Below are positions 25,601 to 34,689 of a stretch of DNA of 64,000 nt, in pieces. Origin of the DNA: an uncultured Prevotella sp. (GTDB lineage Bacteria > Bacteroidota > Bacteroidia > Bacteroidales > Bacteroidaceae). The stretch lies in the NCBI GenBank assembly GCA_900554695.1, contig USHV01000006.1, forward strand, positions 1 to 64,000, written 5' to 3'. Position 1 is the first letter of the stretch. Each line of letters begins with the position of its first letter. The notes beneath the pieces were generated by a model, which saw nothing but the letters and a program-made list of their open reading frames with translations, was not told the DNA's origin and ran no database searches. The translations under genes were made by a program, and so were the position numbers.

Positions 25601-26417
25601 CGGCGTGACGACCAAGGGAGAGATGTTCCTCGACACGCTTGTGCGTTACGGACAGCTCTATCAGATGGAGAAGATGCAGGCAAGCAACTCGCTCTTCGGA
25701 GGGTTCGACGCGGTTGACATTGCAAAGCCTCAGTTGCCTCAGTTTGAAAAGTGGAGCACCATAGAGAAGCTGAACAAGGAGCGCGACCTCGTGGGAATAT
25801 ATCTCTCTGCCCATCCTCTGGACGACTACTCCGTGGTGTTGAACAAGATGTGCAACATACACTGTTCGGAGTTGGGACGCGATGCCGACAAGAAAGAGCT
25901 TGCCAAACGTGACAAACTGACGTTCGGAGGCATTGTAACGGGAGTCGTCTCGCGATGGACGAAGACCAACAAGCCTTACGGCTTTGTGACCATTGAGGAC
26001 TATGACGGTCCGGGTGAGCTCGCGCTTTTCGGCGATGAGTGGGCACGCTGGCAGTTCATGTTCAAGGAAGGATACAGCATCTATCTGACGGCAAACTGCG
26101 TACCGCGTTATCGCAACAATGACGACCTGCTGGACATTCACATAATGAACATCGACTTTCTCAACGATGTGAAGGAGAAATACATAGAGAAGGTGACCGT
26201 GATGGTGAACACTGCAATAATAGACGAGACGCAGATGAACGACCTCTCCACCGTCATCAAGAGCAATCCGGGAAAGGTTCCGCTCTATTTCATGATATAC
26301 GACGTTGAGCGGAACAAGGATGTCCTGCTTGTGAGCAAGAGCAACAGCGTGGACATTAACGCGTCGTTCATACAATACATAGAGTCGTGTCCGGCGCTGA
26401 GTTACACGATAAACTGA
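22698..26417 (+). CDS. dnaE: DNA polymerase III subunit alpha
   Basis: 1239 aa from ATG 22698 (MEDFVHLHVHTYYSILDG); a TTG six bases upstream is less likely. Domains in order: PHP (HLHVHT near residue 8, GMAITDHGNMFG), polymerase palm with the catalytic PDIDTDFDD near 469-477, fingers, and a C-terminal OB fold (KLTFGGIVTGVVSRWTKTNKPYGFVTIED). Replicative polymerase subunit. No intein or frameshift. trxA follows after 80 bp. Confidence 0.97.
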   Translation: MEDFVHLHVHTYYSILDGQSRVQRLVDKAIGDGMKGMAITDHGNMFGIKEFYNYCKGINKKRKEAGEEPFKPILGCEMYVARRRKEDKVKEKGDMSGYHLIVLAKNYNGYKNLIKLVSRAWVDGYYMRPRTDREDLERYHEDLIICSACIAGEVPSKILKGDIAGAREALEWYKRVFGDDYYLELQRHEVKDPNIRANRETFPLQQKANKVLMEFAKEYGVKLVCTNDAHFVDQDNAEAHDHLLCLATGKDLDDPKRMLYTKQEWFKTRAEMNEVFSDVPEAMANTLEILDKVEMYSIDHDPIMPFFPIPAEFGTEEDVRRKYTEQQLYEEFTTDENGENPLPKEEADKKIKHLGGFEKIYRIKFEADYLAKLAYDGAKRLYGDPIPDDVAERVKFELHIMKTMGFPGYFLIVQDFINAARNELGVLVGPGRGSAAGSVVAYCLGITKIDPIKYDLLFERFLNPDRISLPDIDTDFDDDGRGRVLEWVEDKYGHDKVAHIITYGTMATKNSIKDVARVEKLPLDISNHLCKAIPDRLPDGMKMNLPNAIKAVPELREAEASPNPQLRNTIRYAKMLEGTVRGTGIHACGTIICRDAISDWVPVSTAEDKSDPGHKLLATQYDGHVIEETGLIKMDFLGLSTLSILKETVDNIKLTKGIELDLDKIPIDDAETYKLYQEGRTVGTFQFESAGMQKYLRELKPTVFEDLIAMNALYRPGPMDYIPQFIRRKNGQEEITYDIPCMEKYLKDTYGITVYQEQVMLLSRQLANFTRGESDALRKAMGKKKKDIVDKMKPKFIEGGKANGHDPKVLEKIWADWEKFASYAFNKSHATCYSWVAYQTAYLKAHYPAEFMAGNMSRCLNDIGKITKLMSECKAMGIKCLGPDVNESRLKFSANKKGEVRFGLGAVKGMGDSAAQAIITERDNNGPYKDIYDFAQRVNLSAVNRKAFESLALSGGFDSFGMPREQYFGVTTKGEMFLDTLVRYGQLYQMEKMQASNSLFGGFDAVDIAKPQLPQFEKWSTIEKLNKERDLVGIYLSAHPLDDYSVVLNKMCNIHCSELGRDADKKELAKRDKLTFGGIVTGVVSRWTKTNKPYGFVTIEDYDGPGELALFGDEWARWQFMFKEGYSIYLTANCVPRYRNNDDLLDIHIMNIDFLNDVKEKYIEKVTVMVNTAIIDETQMNDLSTVIKSNPGKVPLYFMIYDVERNKDVLLVSKSNSVDINASFIQYIESCPALSYTIN

Positions 26418-26497
26418 AAATGGCATAATCTTTGCAATATGTATAATGCAACAGGGTGTATTTTTTTTAAGTAATAACATCAAAGCAAAATAAGAAA

Positions 26498-26815
26498 ATG
26501 GAAGTTAAAATCACAACCGAGAATTTTGAGAGTTACAAGAATGGTGAACTGCCTTTGGTAGTTGATTTGTGGGCAACATGGTGCGGACCGTGCCGTATGC
26601 TTTCGCCGATTATTTCAGAACTGGCAGGCGACTACGACGGCAGAATAGTTGTAGGAAAATGCGACGTCGAGGAGAACGACGACATAGCATCAGACTACGG
26701 TGTGCGCACTATCCCGACCCTGCTCTTCTTCAAGAACGGCGAGCTCGTTGATAAGTTCGTAGGTGCCACAACAAAGGCAGTGCTGCAGGAGAAGTTCGAC
26801 GCTCTGCTGAAGTAA
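26498..26815 (+). CDS. trxA: Thioredoxin
   Basis: 105 aa, classic size. Active site WCGPCR at about residues 28-33, cis-proline in VRTIPTLLFFKNGE. Cytoplasmic disulfide reductase. Downstream of dnaE on the same strand, followed at once by a terminator. Confidence 0.96.
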   Translation: MEVKITTENFESYKNGELPLVVDLWATWCGPCRMLSPIISELAGDYDGRIVVGKCDVEENDDIASDYGVRTIPTLLFFKNGELVDKFVGATTKAVLQEKFDALLK

Positions 26816-26842
26816 CTCTGATAAAAGATATGTGAAACGCGG

Positions 26843-26878
26843 GGTATGTTCCGGCTGTGCCGGGGCATACCTTTTTTT
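26843..26878 (+). terminator. Rho-independent terminator after trxA
   Basis: GGTATG (26843-26848) and an inner CCGG/CCGG pairing close with CATACC (26866-26871), followed by seven T. Confidence 0.85.
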
Positions 26879-27004
26879 ATTCCCACGGGTGTGGCTTACG
26901 TGTCGTCGGAGGTGGAGCGGGGTATAGGTAACGGGGTGTCGTTGAGTCTGTCAGAGGGTTTCTCGTCCGGCATGGCAGACGGACCGTATGGCGATATGCA
27001 TTAT

Positions 27005-27451
27005 TGCATAAATATACAGTTTCTTGATTGCCGATGAATATTTATACATCGTCAACTCGCTGAGAATGTCGATGGAACGCACTACATATTTTTTTGTCGC
27101 AAATACGCGAGTTTTGAGAGGTTTGCGTAATTCTTTGTCATACAGCGGATTACGCTTTTGTGCGTTCCGATGACGTTCGTACGGTGTTGCGAAATGGCCT
27201 CTTTCAGGGTGCGATAAGGCCCATTTCAGGAGCTGATATGGCCTTTATTGAGGTGTAAAACGGGCTTTTTCGCAGTGCGAAATGGGCAATATCGCACGTG
27301 CAGCGTGAAAATTCCGGTTTTCCGTTCGCCCCGTTCGGTTGTGAAAAAGGCTCTTTTGCATTTTCTATAAGCGTCGCGACTGATTTCCGTTTTCTATTTC
27401 GCGAAATTTTTTTGTCAAAATCTTTTACTTCTGAAATTGCATAAATATACA
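27005..27451 (+). mobile_element. MITE-like element, subfamily II, copy C
   Basis: A 447-bp non-coding segment bounded by the palindrome-like TGCATAAATATACA at 27005-27018 and again at 27438-27451, with TGAATATTTATACA at 27035-27048. Inside are CGCAAATACGCG, a 22-bp array of five units (27186-27295, exact spacing) and the tail CTATTTCGCGAAA with TTTTGTCAAAATC. The layout matches 36175-36600 and, inverted, 59685-60355. The remaining gap to tsaE (27452-27800) shows no gene. Confidence 0.7.
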
Positions 27452-27800
27452 TTTCCTTCGGTTTGTCATGTCTGACAAAAAGTCTGAAGGCATGATTTTA
27501 TATACATCCTGACAGGGGGAACGGTTGTTGTCGCAGTGTGGCAGAATGACAGACGTGACACGTCCGTGTGGTAGTTGTGGTGTGTATAAAATGCTGATGA
27601 CGGGTTGGTGGTGACATGTTGTCAGTGTGTTTAGGGTGTATTTCTTCGTGTCGGTCGGTATAAAAGAAAACAGCATCCACACGCCGGTGTCCGGTCCGTG
27701 TGAATGTTGTCGTGTCTTAGTGTGGTTGTTTTCGCGCCGCGTCATGTGGTTTGCCGCACCGCGGACACCACTGTATGTCCGGCTGCTTATGTCCTCTTTA

Positions 27801-28214
27801 TCAGATGATTACGGAGCGGCTGCCGTCCTCGTTCTCCTTTATCGTCACCTTGGTGGCGTCCTCAGGCAGCAGTTCCTCAATGAGTTCCGGCCACTCTATG
27901 AAGCAGTAAGCGCCGCTGTAAACATATTCCTCGTATCCGAGATCGTACACTTCCTCCAGTTTCTTTATGCGGTAGAAGTCGAAGTGGAATATCTTGTCGC
28001 CGGTAGTGTCCGACTGATATTCGTTCACTATTGCGAATGTAGGCGAAGTGATGACGTCGGTCACGCCCATACATTCGCACACAGCCTTGATGAAAGTGGT
28101 CTTACCGGCGCCCATCTTGCCATAGAATGCAAACACCTTGGCGTCTTTCATACATGCCACAAACTGTTTTGCGGCATCGCCGATCTGGTCGAGCGAGTTG
28201 ATTATTATTTCCAT
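27801..28214 (-). CDS. tsaE: tRNA threonylcarbamoyladenosine biosynthesis ATPase
   Basis: 137 aa. Walker A GKMGAGKTT at residues 32-40, then TSPTFAIVNEY and the HFDFYRI motif characteristic of TsaE, the ATPase that supports t6A37 formation. Last gene of the leftward string from aroA, 12 bp after porX. Confidence 0.95.
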   Translation of the reverse strand: MEIIINSLDQIGDAAKQFVACMKDAKVFAFYGKMGAGKTTFIKAVCECMGVTDVITSPTFAIVNEYQSDTTGDKIFHFDFYRIKKLEEVYDLGYEEYVYSGAYCFIEWPELIEELLPEDATKVTIKENEDGSRSVII

Positions 28215-28226
28215 ATCTTTATGTTT

Positions 28227-29783
28227 TTATCGTTTTCTTGATGTGAGGGTTATTAGCGGTATGAGCATCTCTTCCATCGAAATACCGCCGTGCTGGAACG
28301 TGTTCTTGTAGTAGGACACGTAATAGTTGTAGTTGTTCGGGTAGGCGAAGAATGAGTTTCCGGTGGCAAACACGTATGCGGTGCTGAGGTTCGGCGCGGG
28401 CAGTTGGGCCTTGCGAGGGTCTTTTATCACGAATACGTCTTTCGAGCTGAAGTTCAGATTCTTGCCCAGTTTGTATCTGAGGTTGGTGTTTGTGTTGCGG
28501 TCGCCCACAATCTTCACGGCTTTCGACGCGCGGATACTGCCGTGGTCGGTCGTTATTATCACCTTGCAGTCGGTCTCCGACAGCTTTCTCAGCAGCTCGC
28601 TCATCACCGAGTGCTGAAACCAGCTGAGCGTTATGCTGCGGTAGGCCGACTCGGTGTTGGCCAGCTCGCGCACCATCTTCGACTCCGTACGGGCATGCGA
28701 GAGCATGTCGATGAAGTTCACCACAATCACGTTGAGGTCGTTTCTGAGCAGTTCGTTCAGACGTTCCACAATCTTCTCGCCTCCCGCCGTGCCGTTTATC
28801 TTGTGATAGCTGAACGTGTTGTGGCGTCTGAACCGCTCAATCTGTGTACGTATCAGCGGTTCCTCGTTGAGGTTCTTGCCCTCCTCTTCGTCCTCGTCCA
28901 CCCATAGCTCAGGGAACATCTCGGCTATCTTGCTCGGCATCAGGCCGCTGAATATGGCGTTGCGTGCGTATTGGGTGGCGGTGGGCAGGATGCTCATATA
29001 CATCTCCTCGTCGATGTCGAACAAGTTTCCGATCTCCTGGGCGATGATCCTCCACTGGTCGTATCTGAAGTTGTCGATTACGATGAGGAACACTTTCTCG
29101 CCGTTGTTCAGCAGCGGGAACACTTTTTTCTTGAATATATCAGGACTCATGAGCGGACGTTCTGTGTCGCCGGACGCAGTCATCCAGTCCATATAGTTGT
29201 TCTTCACATACTTGGCGAAGCCTATGTTGGCCTCTTCCTTCTGCATCTGCAGCGTCTCGGTCATCGCGCTGCTGGTGCTGCTCAGCTCCAGTTCCCAGTG
29301 CACCAGACGCTTGTATATATCCACCCAGTCGTTGTATGTGCGGCTGTCCATTATCTGCATGGCAATGTTTCCGAAGTTCTGCTGATAGCTTGTCTGCGTC
29401 ACTTCGGTTACAATCTGTTTCTTGTGGATGTTCTTTTTCAGTGTCAGCAGAATCTGGTTGGGGTTCACCGGCTTTATGAGATAGTCGGCTATCTTCGACC
29501 CGATGGCCTGGTCCATGATGTTCTCCTCCTCACTTTTAGTCACCATCACCACCGGTGTGGCAGGCGATATCTCCTTTATCTGCTGCAGAGTCTCAAGTCC
29601 TGTGAGTCCGGGCATCATCTCGTCGAGCAATATCAGGTCGAAAGTGGTCTGCTTGCATTTGTCTATGGCGTCTATGCCATTGCTCACGGTTACCACTTCG
29701 TAGCCCTTTTTCTCGAGGAAGATGATGTGTGCCTTGAGCAGCTCTATCTCGTCATCCACCCATAATAACAAACCGTTTGTCAT
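28227..29783 (-). CDS. porX: T9SS response regulator PorX (receiver plus PglZ domain)
   Basis: 518 aa. N-terminal CheY-like receiver with acidic pocket DDE (10-12), phospho-acceptor D54 in LLDEMMPG and K104 in LIKP. After a helical linker, an alkaline-phosphatase-superfamily PglZ domain: IDNFRYDQW (D237), LPTATQYARNAIFSG (T268 or T270 region) and TTDHGS near the C-terminus, the metal-binding set. This architecture defines PorX, which links PorY signalling to T9SS gene expression and the secretion motor. 82 bp after porW and 12 bp before tsaE. Confidence 0.93.
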   Translation of the reverse strand: MTNGLLLWVDDEIELLKAHIIFLEKKGYEVVTVSNGIDAIDKCKQTTFDLILLDEMMPGLTGLETLQQIKEISPATPVVMVTKSEEENIMDQAIGSKIADYLIKPVNPNQILLTLKKNIHKKQIVTEVTQTSYQQNFGNIAMQIMDSRTYNDWVDIYKRLVHWELELSSTSSAMTETLQMQKEEANIGFAKYVKNNYMDWMTASGDTERPLMSPDIFKKKVFPLLNNGEKVFLIVIDNFRYDQWRIIAQEIGNLFDIDEEMYMSILPTATQYARNAIFSGLMPSKIAEMFPELWVDEDEEEGKNLNEEPLIRTQIERFRRHNTFSYHKINGTAGGEKIVERLNELLRNDLNVIVVNFIDMLSHARTESKMVRELANTESAYRSITLSWFQHSVMSELLRKLSETDCKVIITTDHGSIRASKAVKIVGDRNTNTNLRYKLGKNLNFSSKDVFVIKDPRKAQLPAPNLSTAYVFATGNSFFAYPNNYNYYVSYYKNTFQHGGISMEEMLIPLITLTSRKR

Positions 29784-29865
29784 ACGTATGATGTTTTGTT
29801 ACACTTTGTTTTTATGCCGTCGCCGGTGCCGTTTCCGACATTCCGGAGCATCTGTACCGGCAGTT

Positions 29866-32800
29866 TCAGAAGCCTTCCAGATCGTAGTATTCGTCGTCGG
29901 TCACGTCCGGAGTGTTCTTCTTGTTCTTGTTGCCTGTGTCCTCGAAGTCGTCGTCGAAGTAGAACTCGTTCTCCAGCTGGTCAGCCGGCTGCTTTTCCTC
30001 CTGCTGCTTCTTTTCCTCCTGTTGTTTCTGAGGTGTGGTCTTGCTGTCGTCAGTGTCCTTCTTCTGCGGCTGTTTCGGTTCCTCCTTCGGCTTTGCGTTC
30101 TCGTTGTTGTTGTCCTGGAGGTCCTCCAGAGGAATGATTATCGAGTTGTCCGGCTCGGTCACTACGTCTTTGTTCTCGTCTTTTACGCTGTCCGGTACAG
30201 GGTTGGTTACGTTGTTTTCCTGTTTTGTCTCGTCCTTCTTTTCGTCCTTGACGCTGTCCGGTACAGGATTCATCATGTTGTTCTCCTGTTTTGTCTCGTC
30301 TTTCTTCTCGTCCCTTACACTGTCCGGTACAGGATTCATCATGTTGTTCTCCTGTGGGTTCTCGTCATTCTTCTCGTCTTTTACGTTGTCCGGCACAGGA
30401 TTCATTATTATATCTTGCTGATCGGTCTCGGTCTTATCTTCTTGCGGCTTCTTCTCTTCAGACTCAGGAACGATGGTCGTGCCGCCCTGTGTATTGTCGT
30501 TGCCGTTGTTCGGTTCTACCGGAATCACGGTTCCTCCGGCATTTTCCGCAGGTGCGTTCTCCTCAGGAGTGATTATCGTTCCGTTGTCTTGCGGTGTCAC
30601 GTCGAGTCCGTTGTCTATGAATGTTCCGTTGTCGAGCAGCTGGTCTATTTCCTCAGGTGTAGGCTCGGCGTCCTTGGTTCTTACGGTGGTTATCTCCGTA
30701 GGCTCGGTGAGCAGATGCAAGGTGCTGACCTTGAGTGGCGCGAAGTGTTTGTTGTAGAACTTGTCGTAGTCGTCATAACTGTATTTCGTGCCGAGCAGAG
30801 GCAGGTTTGTCGTACTTATTATAATGGTACGGCTGTGCGCTGCTTGTCTTATGACGCTCTGCTGATCGTAGAGCTGTCGTGCGTACTGCAAGGCCTCGTC
30901 GTAGTTTCTGAATCCGGATACAGTCATCCTGTTCAGTCCCTCGGCCGGTTCTATCACGATGTCGAAGTTACGCACCATATAGCTCGTGAAGTTATATTTT
31001 GCCAGTTCGTACAACAGTTTATTCTCGTTCACAGAGTCAGGATTGTATGCGAATATGAATAGGAAGTCGGTGTTCCGTTCGGCCGACAGCGTCTTTTTGG
31101 CAATCGAATCGGGCGGATTGAGTGTCTGCGTGCGGCGTTTCCACACGTTGCTCATATCGAATTTGCCACCGTAAATCTTTCGTCCGGCTTTCACACCATT
31201 CACAATCATGCCGGCAAGATTGCTCAGCTCGCTCTGCGGGAACTTCTCCACGAGTGTGTTCATATCGTTCACACAGCCCTCGGCATCGCCCTCGTTGAGC
31301 TTTCCGAGACCGCCAATGAATATGAACTTGTCGCGGTTTGCTCCGAGCGGGAAGCGTGTCTCGGATATCTTGAGGTTGGCAGCCACCTCTTGCAGACGGT
31401 CTGCCTTGAACGCGTCGTAGGTCGCCGCGTAGATGGAATCCTCTATATGCTCGCCGAATTTGGCGTTTTCTACGAAGTAAGGATCTGTTAGCAGCGTTGT
31501 CCACGGGCTTTCCGGATATTGCTGTTTCAGCTTTTCCACATACGTCTCTGCCGTCTGCGGGTCGCCTTTTCTCGAATAGAGAAGGAACAGATGATAGAAC
31601 ACGTCTGCCATATTCTCATAGTCCGGATAGCTGTCGGTGAGGCGACGGAGCGCCTTTTCACTCAAAGGCAGATTGTCGAGCTTGTCCTTGAATATTACGC
31701 CGGAGTTGTATAGACCGTCCATTATTATGAGGTTGCTGGCCTGTACCTGTTCCTCTGTGAACGGTATCTGCTTGAGATAATACTCGCGTTTGTGCGGATC
31801 GTTCTGCGCGCTGTCGGCTATCTGTTCGAGCGAGTCGGCTACAGCTTCAGCCCTGGCAATGGAGTCGAGCTGTTCTTCGGTCATCTCCTGCTGACCGCCA
31901 AAGTCCACTACAGTCTTGTTGACACGCTGCCAGTTGTCCACGTTTTCCCTCTTTCCCCATATCTTCTGGAACTCGGCTTTACCTTGGTTCACAGCCATCT
32001 GGTTGTAGAAATACCACACAGAGTTCTTGTTGTTCTGTCCCTGGTTCTGCGGGTTGCGGTTGTTTATGTTGCCGGCAGTGCCTCCGTTCTGTGCTATTAC
32101 CTCCTGAGCTTTCTGCTCGGCCAGCTTGTCCTGCTCCTCCTTTTCCTTTTTCTTCAGAGCCTCGATCACGCGGTCGATGGCCTCGTTGCGCTGTTTCTCG
32201 TCCATCTTTGCCAAAGCCTGGAGCGAATCCTGCAAATGAATGGCGTCTGTGTAAGGCACAAGCTCGTCGAGAACTTTGGAACGTCGCGACAGTTCCTCGT
32301 AGTCCTTACGCTCTTTGTCGAGCAGTCCTATAGCCTCGCCGTAGCAGCGTTGCGCATCGTTATAGCGCTCGCGCTCCCAGTAAATGTCGCCGAGCTTGAG
32401 CAGCAACACACCTTTCTCTATGCCGTTACGGGTCGAACCGCTGTTTCCTTTCTCGTATGCTGATATGGCGTTGAGCGTATCTTTCTGGCTCATGTAGATG
32501 TTTCCGATGGCATAATACACCTGATCAAGATAATCCTTGTTCTTGTCTGATGCGGCCATGCGTTTCAACCGTCTTATCATTTTCTTGGAGTGAGAGCCCG
32601 ACATCACCTCAGTCATGGCTATGCGTGCGTTGAACTCTATCTCGTAAGGCGGATTCTGCCGTATGACTCTCTTGTAAGCCTTCATCGCCTCCGTCTTGTT
32701 GCCCAGCTCACTTTGCAGCTGTCCCATTAGATACCATTCGCGGGCACGCTGTTTTCTGCGCATTTCGTGTTTTATGACTTTGCGCAGATATGGGATGGCT

Positions 32801-33486
32801 TTCTCATAGTCGCCTGTGTGTATGTAGTAGTTGGCGTAGGTGTAGTCCCACTCCTTGCGGGCCTGCCAGTGTATGGAGTCGCGCTGCATGTTGCGTATGA
32901 CGTCCTCGGCATCGTATATCCATCCCTCTTCGAGATAACATTTGGCCAGCCACGCCCTTGCTTTGCCGTAGATGGCAGGCTGTGTCTGATACAGACGGCT
33001 CATATATGAGAAAGTGGAGGCAGCCTCGTCGAAGTCGCCTTTGCTGAATTGCGCGCGTCCCATGAGCAGCCATGCCTTCCATAGGAATGGGTTATACTCC
33101 TTACGTCCGAGCCATTCCAGGTCCTTCTCGGTCTTTTTCCTTTGTTTCGTCCATACCGGTTTGCGCTTTATGCTGTGCAGCTTTATTGCCTTCTGACACT
33201 TTTCTATGGCCTTGTCGAAGTTGCTTTTGCCCAGGTCGCGGCTGTTTTTGTTGCCGACGGTGTATAGAGGTATGATCTCCGTAAAGTTGTCGCGGTTGCC
33301 GTTTTCCTTCTCCAACGAACCGTCGATGTATGCCACCGAGCCGTTATAATAGGTGTTGTATCTTGCATTGAAGGCATGCCACCACCTGCTCTTCGCAGTG
33401 TTTTTCTGCGTAGAGCAGGCAGCCATCATCATGAGCCCCACGGCAGCCATGAGTATGGCGAAGTATTTAGCGTTGCGCTGTCTCAC
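29866..33486 (-). CDS. porW: T9SS lipoprotein PorW/SprE-like TPR protein
   Basis: 1206 aa. Lipobox MAAC (C24), then RWWHAFNARYNTYYNG, a conserved start of SprE/PorW. At least ten TPR-like helix pairs follow (FLWKAWLLMGRAQFSKGDFDEAA, REWYLMGQLQSELGN and others) to about residue 800. The C-terminal 250 residues are low-complexity acidic sequence with four 22-residue repeats. PorW is a periplasmic T9SS lipoprotein needed for secretion; adjacency to porX supports the call. Larger than PorW/SprE proteins I know, mainly because of the tail. Overlaps the upstream permease gene by 20 bp. Confidence 0.85.
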   Translation of the reverse strand: MRQRNAKYFAILMAAVGLMMMAACSTQKNTAKSRWWHAFNARYNTYYNGSVAYIDGSLEKENGNRDNFTEIIPLYTVGNKNSRDLGKSNFDKAIEKCQKAIKLHSIKRKPVWTKQRKKTEKDLEWLGRKEYNPFLWKAWLLMGRAQFSKGDFDEAASTFSYMSRLYQTQPAIYGKARAWLAKCYLEEGWIYDAEDVIRNMQRDSIHWQARKEWDYTYANYYIHTGDYEKAIPYLRKVIKHEMRRKQRAREWYLMGQLQSELGNKTEAMKAYKRVIRQNPPYEIEFNARIAMTEVMSGSHSKKMIRRLKRMAASDKNKDYLDQVYYAIGNIYMSQKDTLNAISAYEKGNSGSTRNGIEKGVLLLKLGDIYWERERYNDAQRCYGEAIGLLDKERKDYEELSRRSKVLDELVPYTDAIHLQDSLQALAKMDEKQRNEAIDRVIEALKKKEKEEQDKLAEQKAQEVIAQNGGTAGNINNRNPQNQGQNNKNSVWYFYNQMAVNQGKAEFQKIWGKRENVDNWQRVNKTVVDFGGQQEMTEEQLDSIARAEAVADSLEQIADSAQNDPHKREYYLKQIPFTEEQVQASNLIIMDGLYNSGVIFKDKLDNLPLSEKALRRLTDSYPDYENMADVFYHLFLLYSRKGDPQTAETYVEKLKQQYPESPWTTLLTDPYFVENAKFGEHIEDSIYAATYDAFKADRLQEVAANLKISETRFPLGANRDKFIFIGGLGKLNEGDAEGCVNDMNTLVEKFPQSELSNLAGMIVNGVKAGRKIYGGKFDMSNVWKRRTQTLNPPDSIAKKTLSAERNTDFLFIFAYNPDSVNENKLLYELAKYNFTSYMVRNFDIVIEPAEGLNRMTVSGFRNYDEALQYARQLYDQQSVIRQAAHSRTIIISTTNLPLLGTKYSYDDYDKFYNKHFAPLKVSTLHLLTEPTEITTVRTKDAEPTPEEIDQLLDNGTFIDNGLDVTPQDNGTIITPEENAPAENAGGTVIPVEPNNGNDNTQGGTTIVPESEEKKPQEDKTETDQQDIIMNPVPDNVKDEKNDENPQENNMMNPVPDSVRDEKKDETKQENNMMNPVPDSVKDEKKDETKQENNVTNPVPDSVKDENKDVVTEPDNSIIIPLEDLQDNNNENAKPKEEPKQPQKKDTDDSKTTPQKQQEEKKQQEEKQPADQLENEFYFDDDFEDTGNKNKKNTPDVTDDEYYDLEGF
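30165..30425 (-). repeat. 66-bp tandem coding repeat in porW
   Basis: Four units with period exactly 66 bp (TCCGGTAC or TCCGGCAC at 30191, 30257, 30323, 30389). They encode a 22-residue repeat built on MNPVPDSVKDEKKDET. Identical in-frame period suggests recent slippage or recombination. Confidence 0.85.
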
Positions 33487-34297
33487 TCTTATTTAACTGC
33501 TTGAGAGTGTATTTTATTGTCTTACAAAGACAATAAATGACGATACTTACGAAAATAATCGATGCTCCCGACGGCACGTTGAGCCAGTAGGACATAGCCA
33601 GACCGATAACGCAGTCGATGCAACCAATGAGTATGCTGCATGCAGCTATGCGTCCGAAGTTGTATGTGAAGAGGTTGGCGGTCATCTGTAGAATGGTCAG
33701 CAGACTCATTGCCAGCACGATGCCTACCATGCGTAGCGTTGAGACTATGGTCATGGCGATGAGCGCCATCATGGCATATTCGATGAGGCTCACGGGCAAA
33801 CGCTGTGAGCGTGCGAACTCAGGGTCGAACGCTGTGCTCACTATCATCCTGTAATAGGCTGTGAAAAGGAACAGCGTCACGACGCTCAGGGCTGCCAGCA
33901 ACCACAGGTTGCCGCTCTCGATGGTGAGTATGCTGCCGAAGAGAAACGACGGAAGGTCGGGTACGAAGCCCGGTGTGAGGAAGCAGAACAGTATGCCGAT
34001 GCTCATGCCGAAAGCCCAGAACACTGCTATTGCAGAGTCTTCGCGCACATTGCCGCGGCGCGACAACCACTGAATGCCGAACGCGCTGAGCACCGAGAAC
34101 ACCATTGCCGAGACTATGGGATTGACGCCAAGGAAGACGCCTATGCCTATGCCGCCGAACGATGCGTGGGTGATGCCTCCGCTGATGAATGTGAGGCGCC
34201 GCGTCACGATGTATGTTCCTACAAGGCCGCATACGATGCTTGCAAGCACCGAACCGATGAGTGCGTTCTGGAAAAAGCTGTATTCAAGAATGTTCAT
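33467..34297 (-). CDS. ABC-3 family metal ABC transporter permease (ZnuB/MntB-like)
   Basis: 276 aa with about eight hydrophobic helices. Family features include GTYIVTRRLTFISGGITHASFGGIGIG near the N-terminus and the DPEFARSQRLPVSL and STLRMVGIVLAMSLLTI stretches, typical of zinc/manganese/iron permeases. Neither the ATPase nor the binding protein is encoded nearby, so partners must lie elsewhere. Overlaps the upstream small gene by 14 bp and porW by 20 bp, implying translational coupling. Confidence 0.9.
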   Translation of the reverse strand: MNILEYSFFQNALIGSVLASIVCGLVGTYIVTRRLTFISGGITHASFGGIGIGVFLGVNPIVSAMVFSVLSAFGIQWLSRRGNVREDSAIAVFWAFGMSIGILFCFLTPGFVPDLPSFLFGSILTIESGNLWLLAALSVVTLFLFTAYYRMIVSTAFDPEFARSQRLPVSLIEYAMMALIAMTIVSTLRMVGIVLAMSLLTILQMTANLFTYNFGRIAACSILIGCIDCVIGLAMSYWLNVPSGASIIFVSIVIYCLCKTIKYTLKQLNKSETAQR

Positions 34298-34679
34298 CGT
34301 CTATAAGCATTATCACTTCGTCCTTCAGTTCGTCGGGAAGGGATATTCCGCGCAGGGTGAGACTGCGGCACCACGCCTGCACTTCGTCCTGACGCATGGT
34401 GTGCAACACCTCGCTGAACTGTTCCACTTCCTGCTCGTCGTAGCTGTCGGACTGGCGTCCGGCAAACTCGTCGAGCTCTTCGTCGTCGAAATATTCTATG
34501 TCTTTAGTCGCGGCTTCCATCATACATTCCTGCTCGCATTTGGTAGATGTGCCGTCGCAGGTGGCACACGAAGCCACCTGGTTTACGGTATTGTCTGTGT
34601 TTCCAATGCCTTTGCGGCTGAATATGATGCCTGCCACAATCAGCAGAACGCCAATGAGTATAATCCAGAATAAGGACAT
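34284..34679 (-). CDS. Small membrane protein with Cys motif
   Basis: 131 aa, family not recognised. One N-terminal transmembrane helix (about 3-22), then a cysteine motif SCATCDGTSTKCEQEC (C-x2-C-x7-C-x3-C) that could bind metal, then an acidic helical tail. Wedged between aroA (10-bp gap) and the metal permease gene (14-bp overlap), so a link to metal transport is plausible but inferred from context only. Confidence 0.75.
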   Translation of the reverse strand: MSLFWIILIGVLLIVAGIIFSRKGIGNTDNTVNQVASCATCDGTSTKCEQECMMEAATKDIEYFDDEELDEFAGRQSDSYDEQEVEQFSEVLHTMRQDEVQAWCRSLTLRGISLPDELKDEVIMLIDDEHS

Positions 34680-34689
34680 TTGCGTATGT

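Noticed and set aside
25434..26483. 349-codon open frame opposite the dnaE 3' end
   Set aside because: Leucine/histidine-rich shadow of dnaE with no plausible start context.
26417..26498. Promoter for trxA
   Set aside because: The ATAATCTTTGC sequence here is one base off the -7 consensus and no -33 element is placed correctly; read-through from dnaE is equally likely.
29722..31062. 446-codon open frame opposite porW
   Set aside because: Val/Leu/Arg-biased shadow created by the porW acidic repeats.
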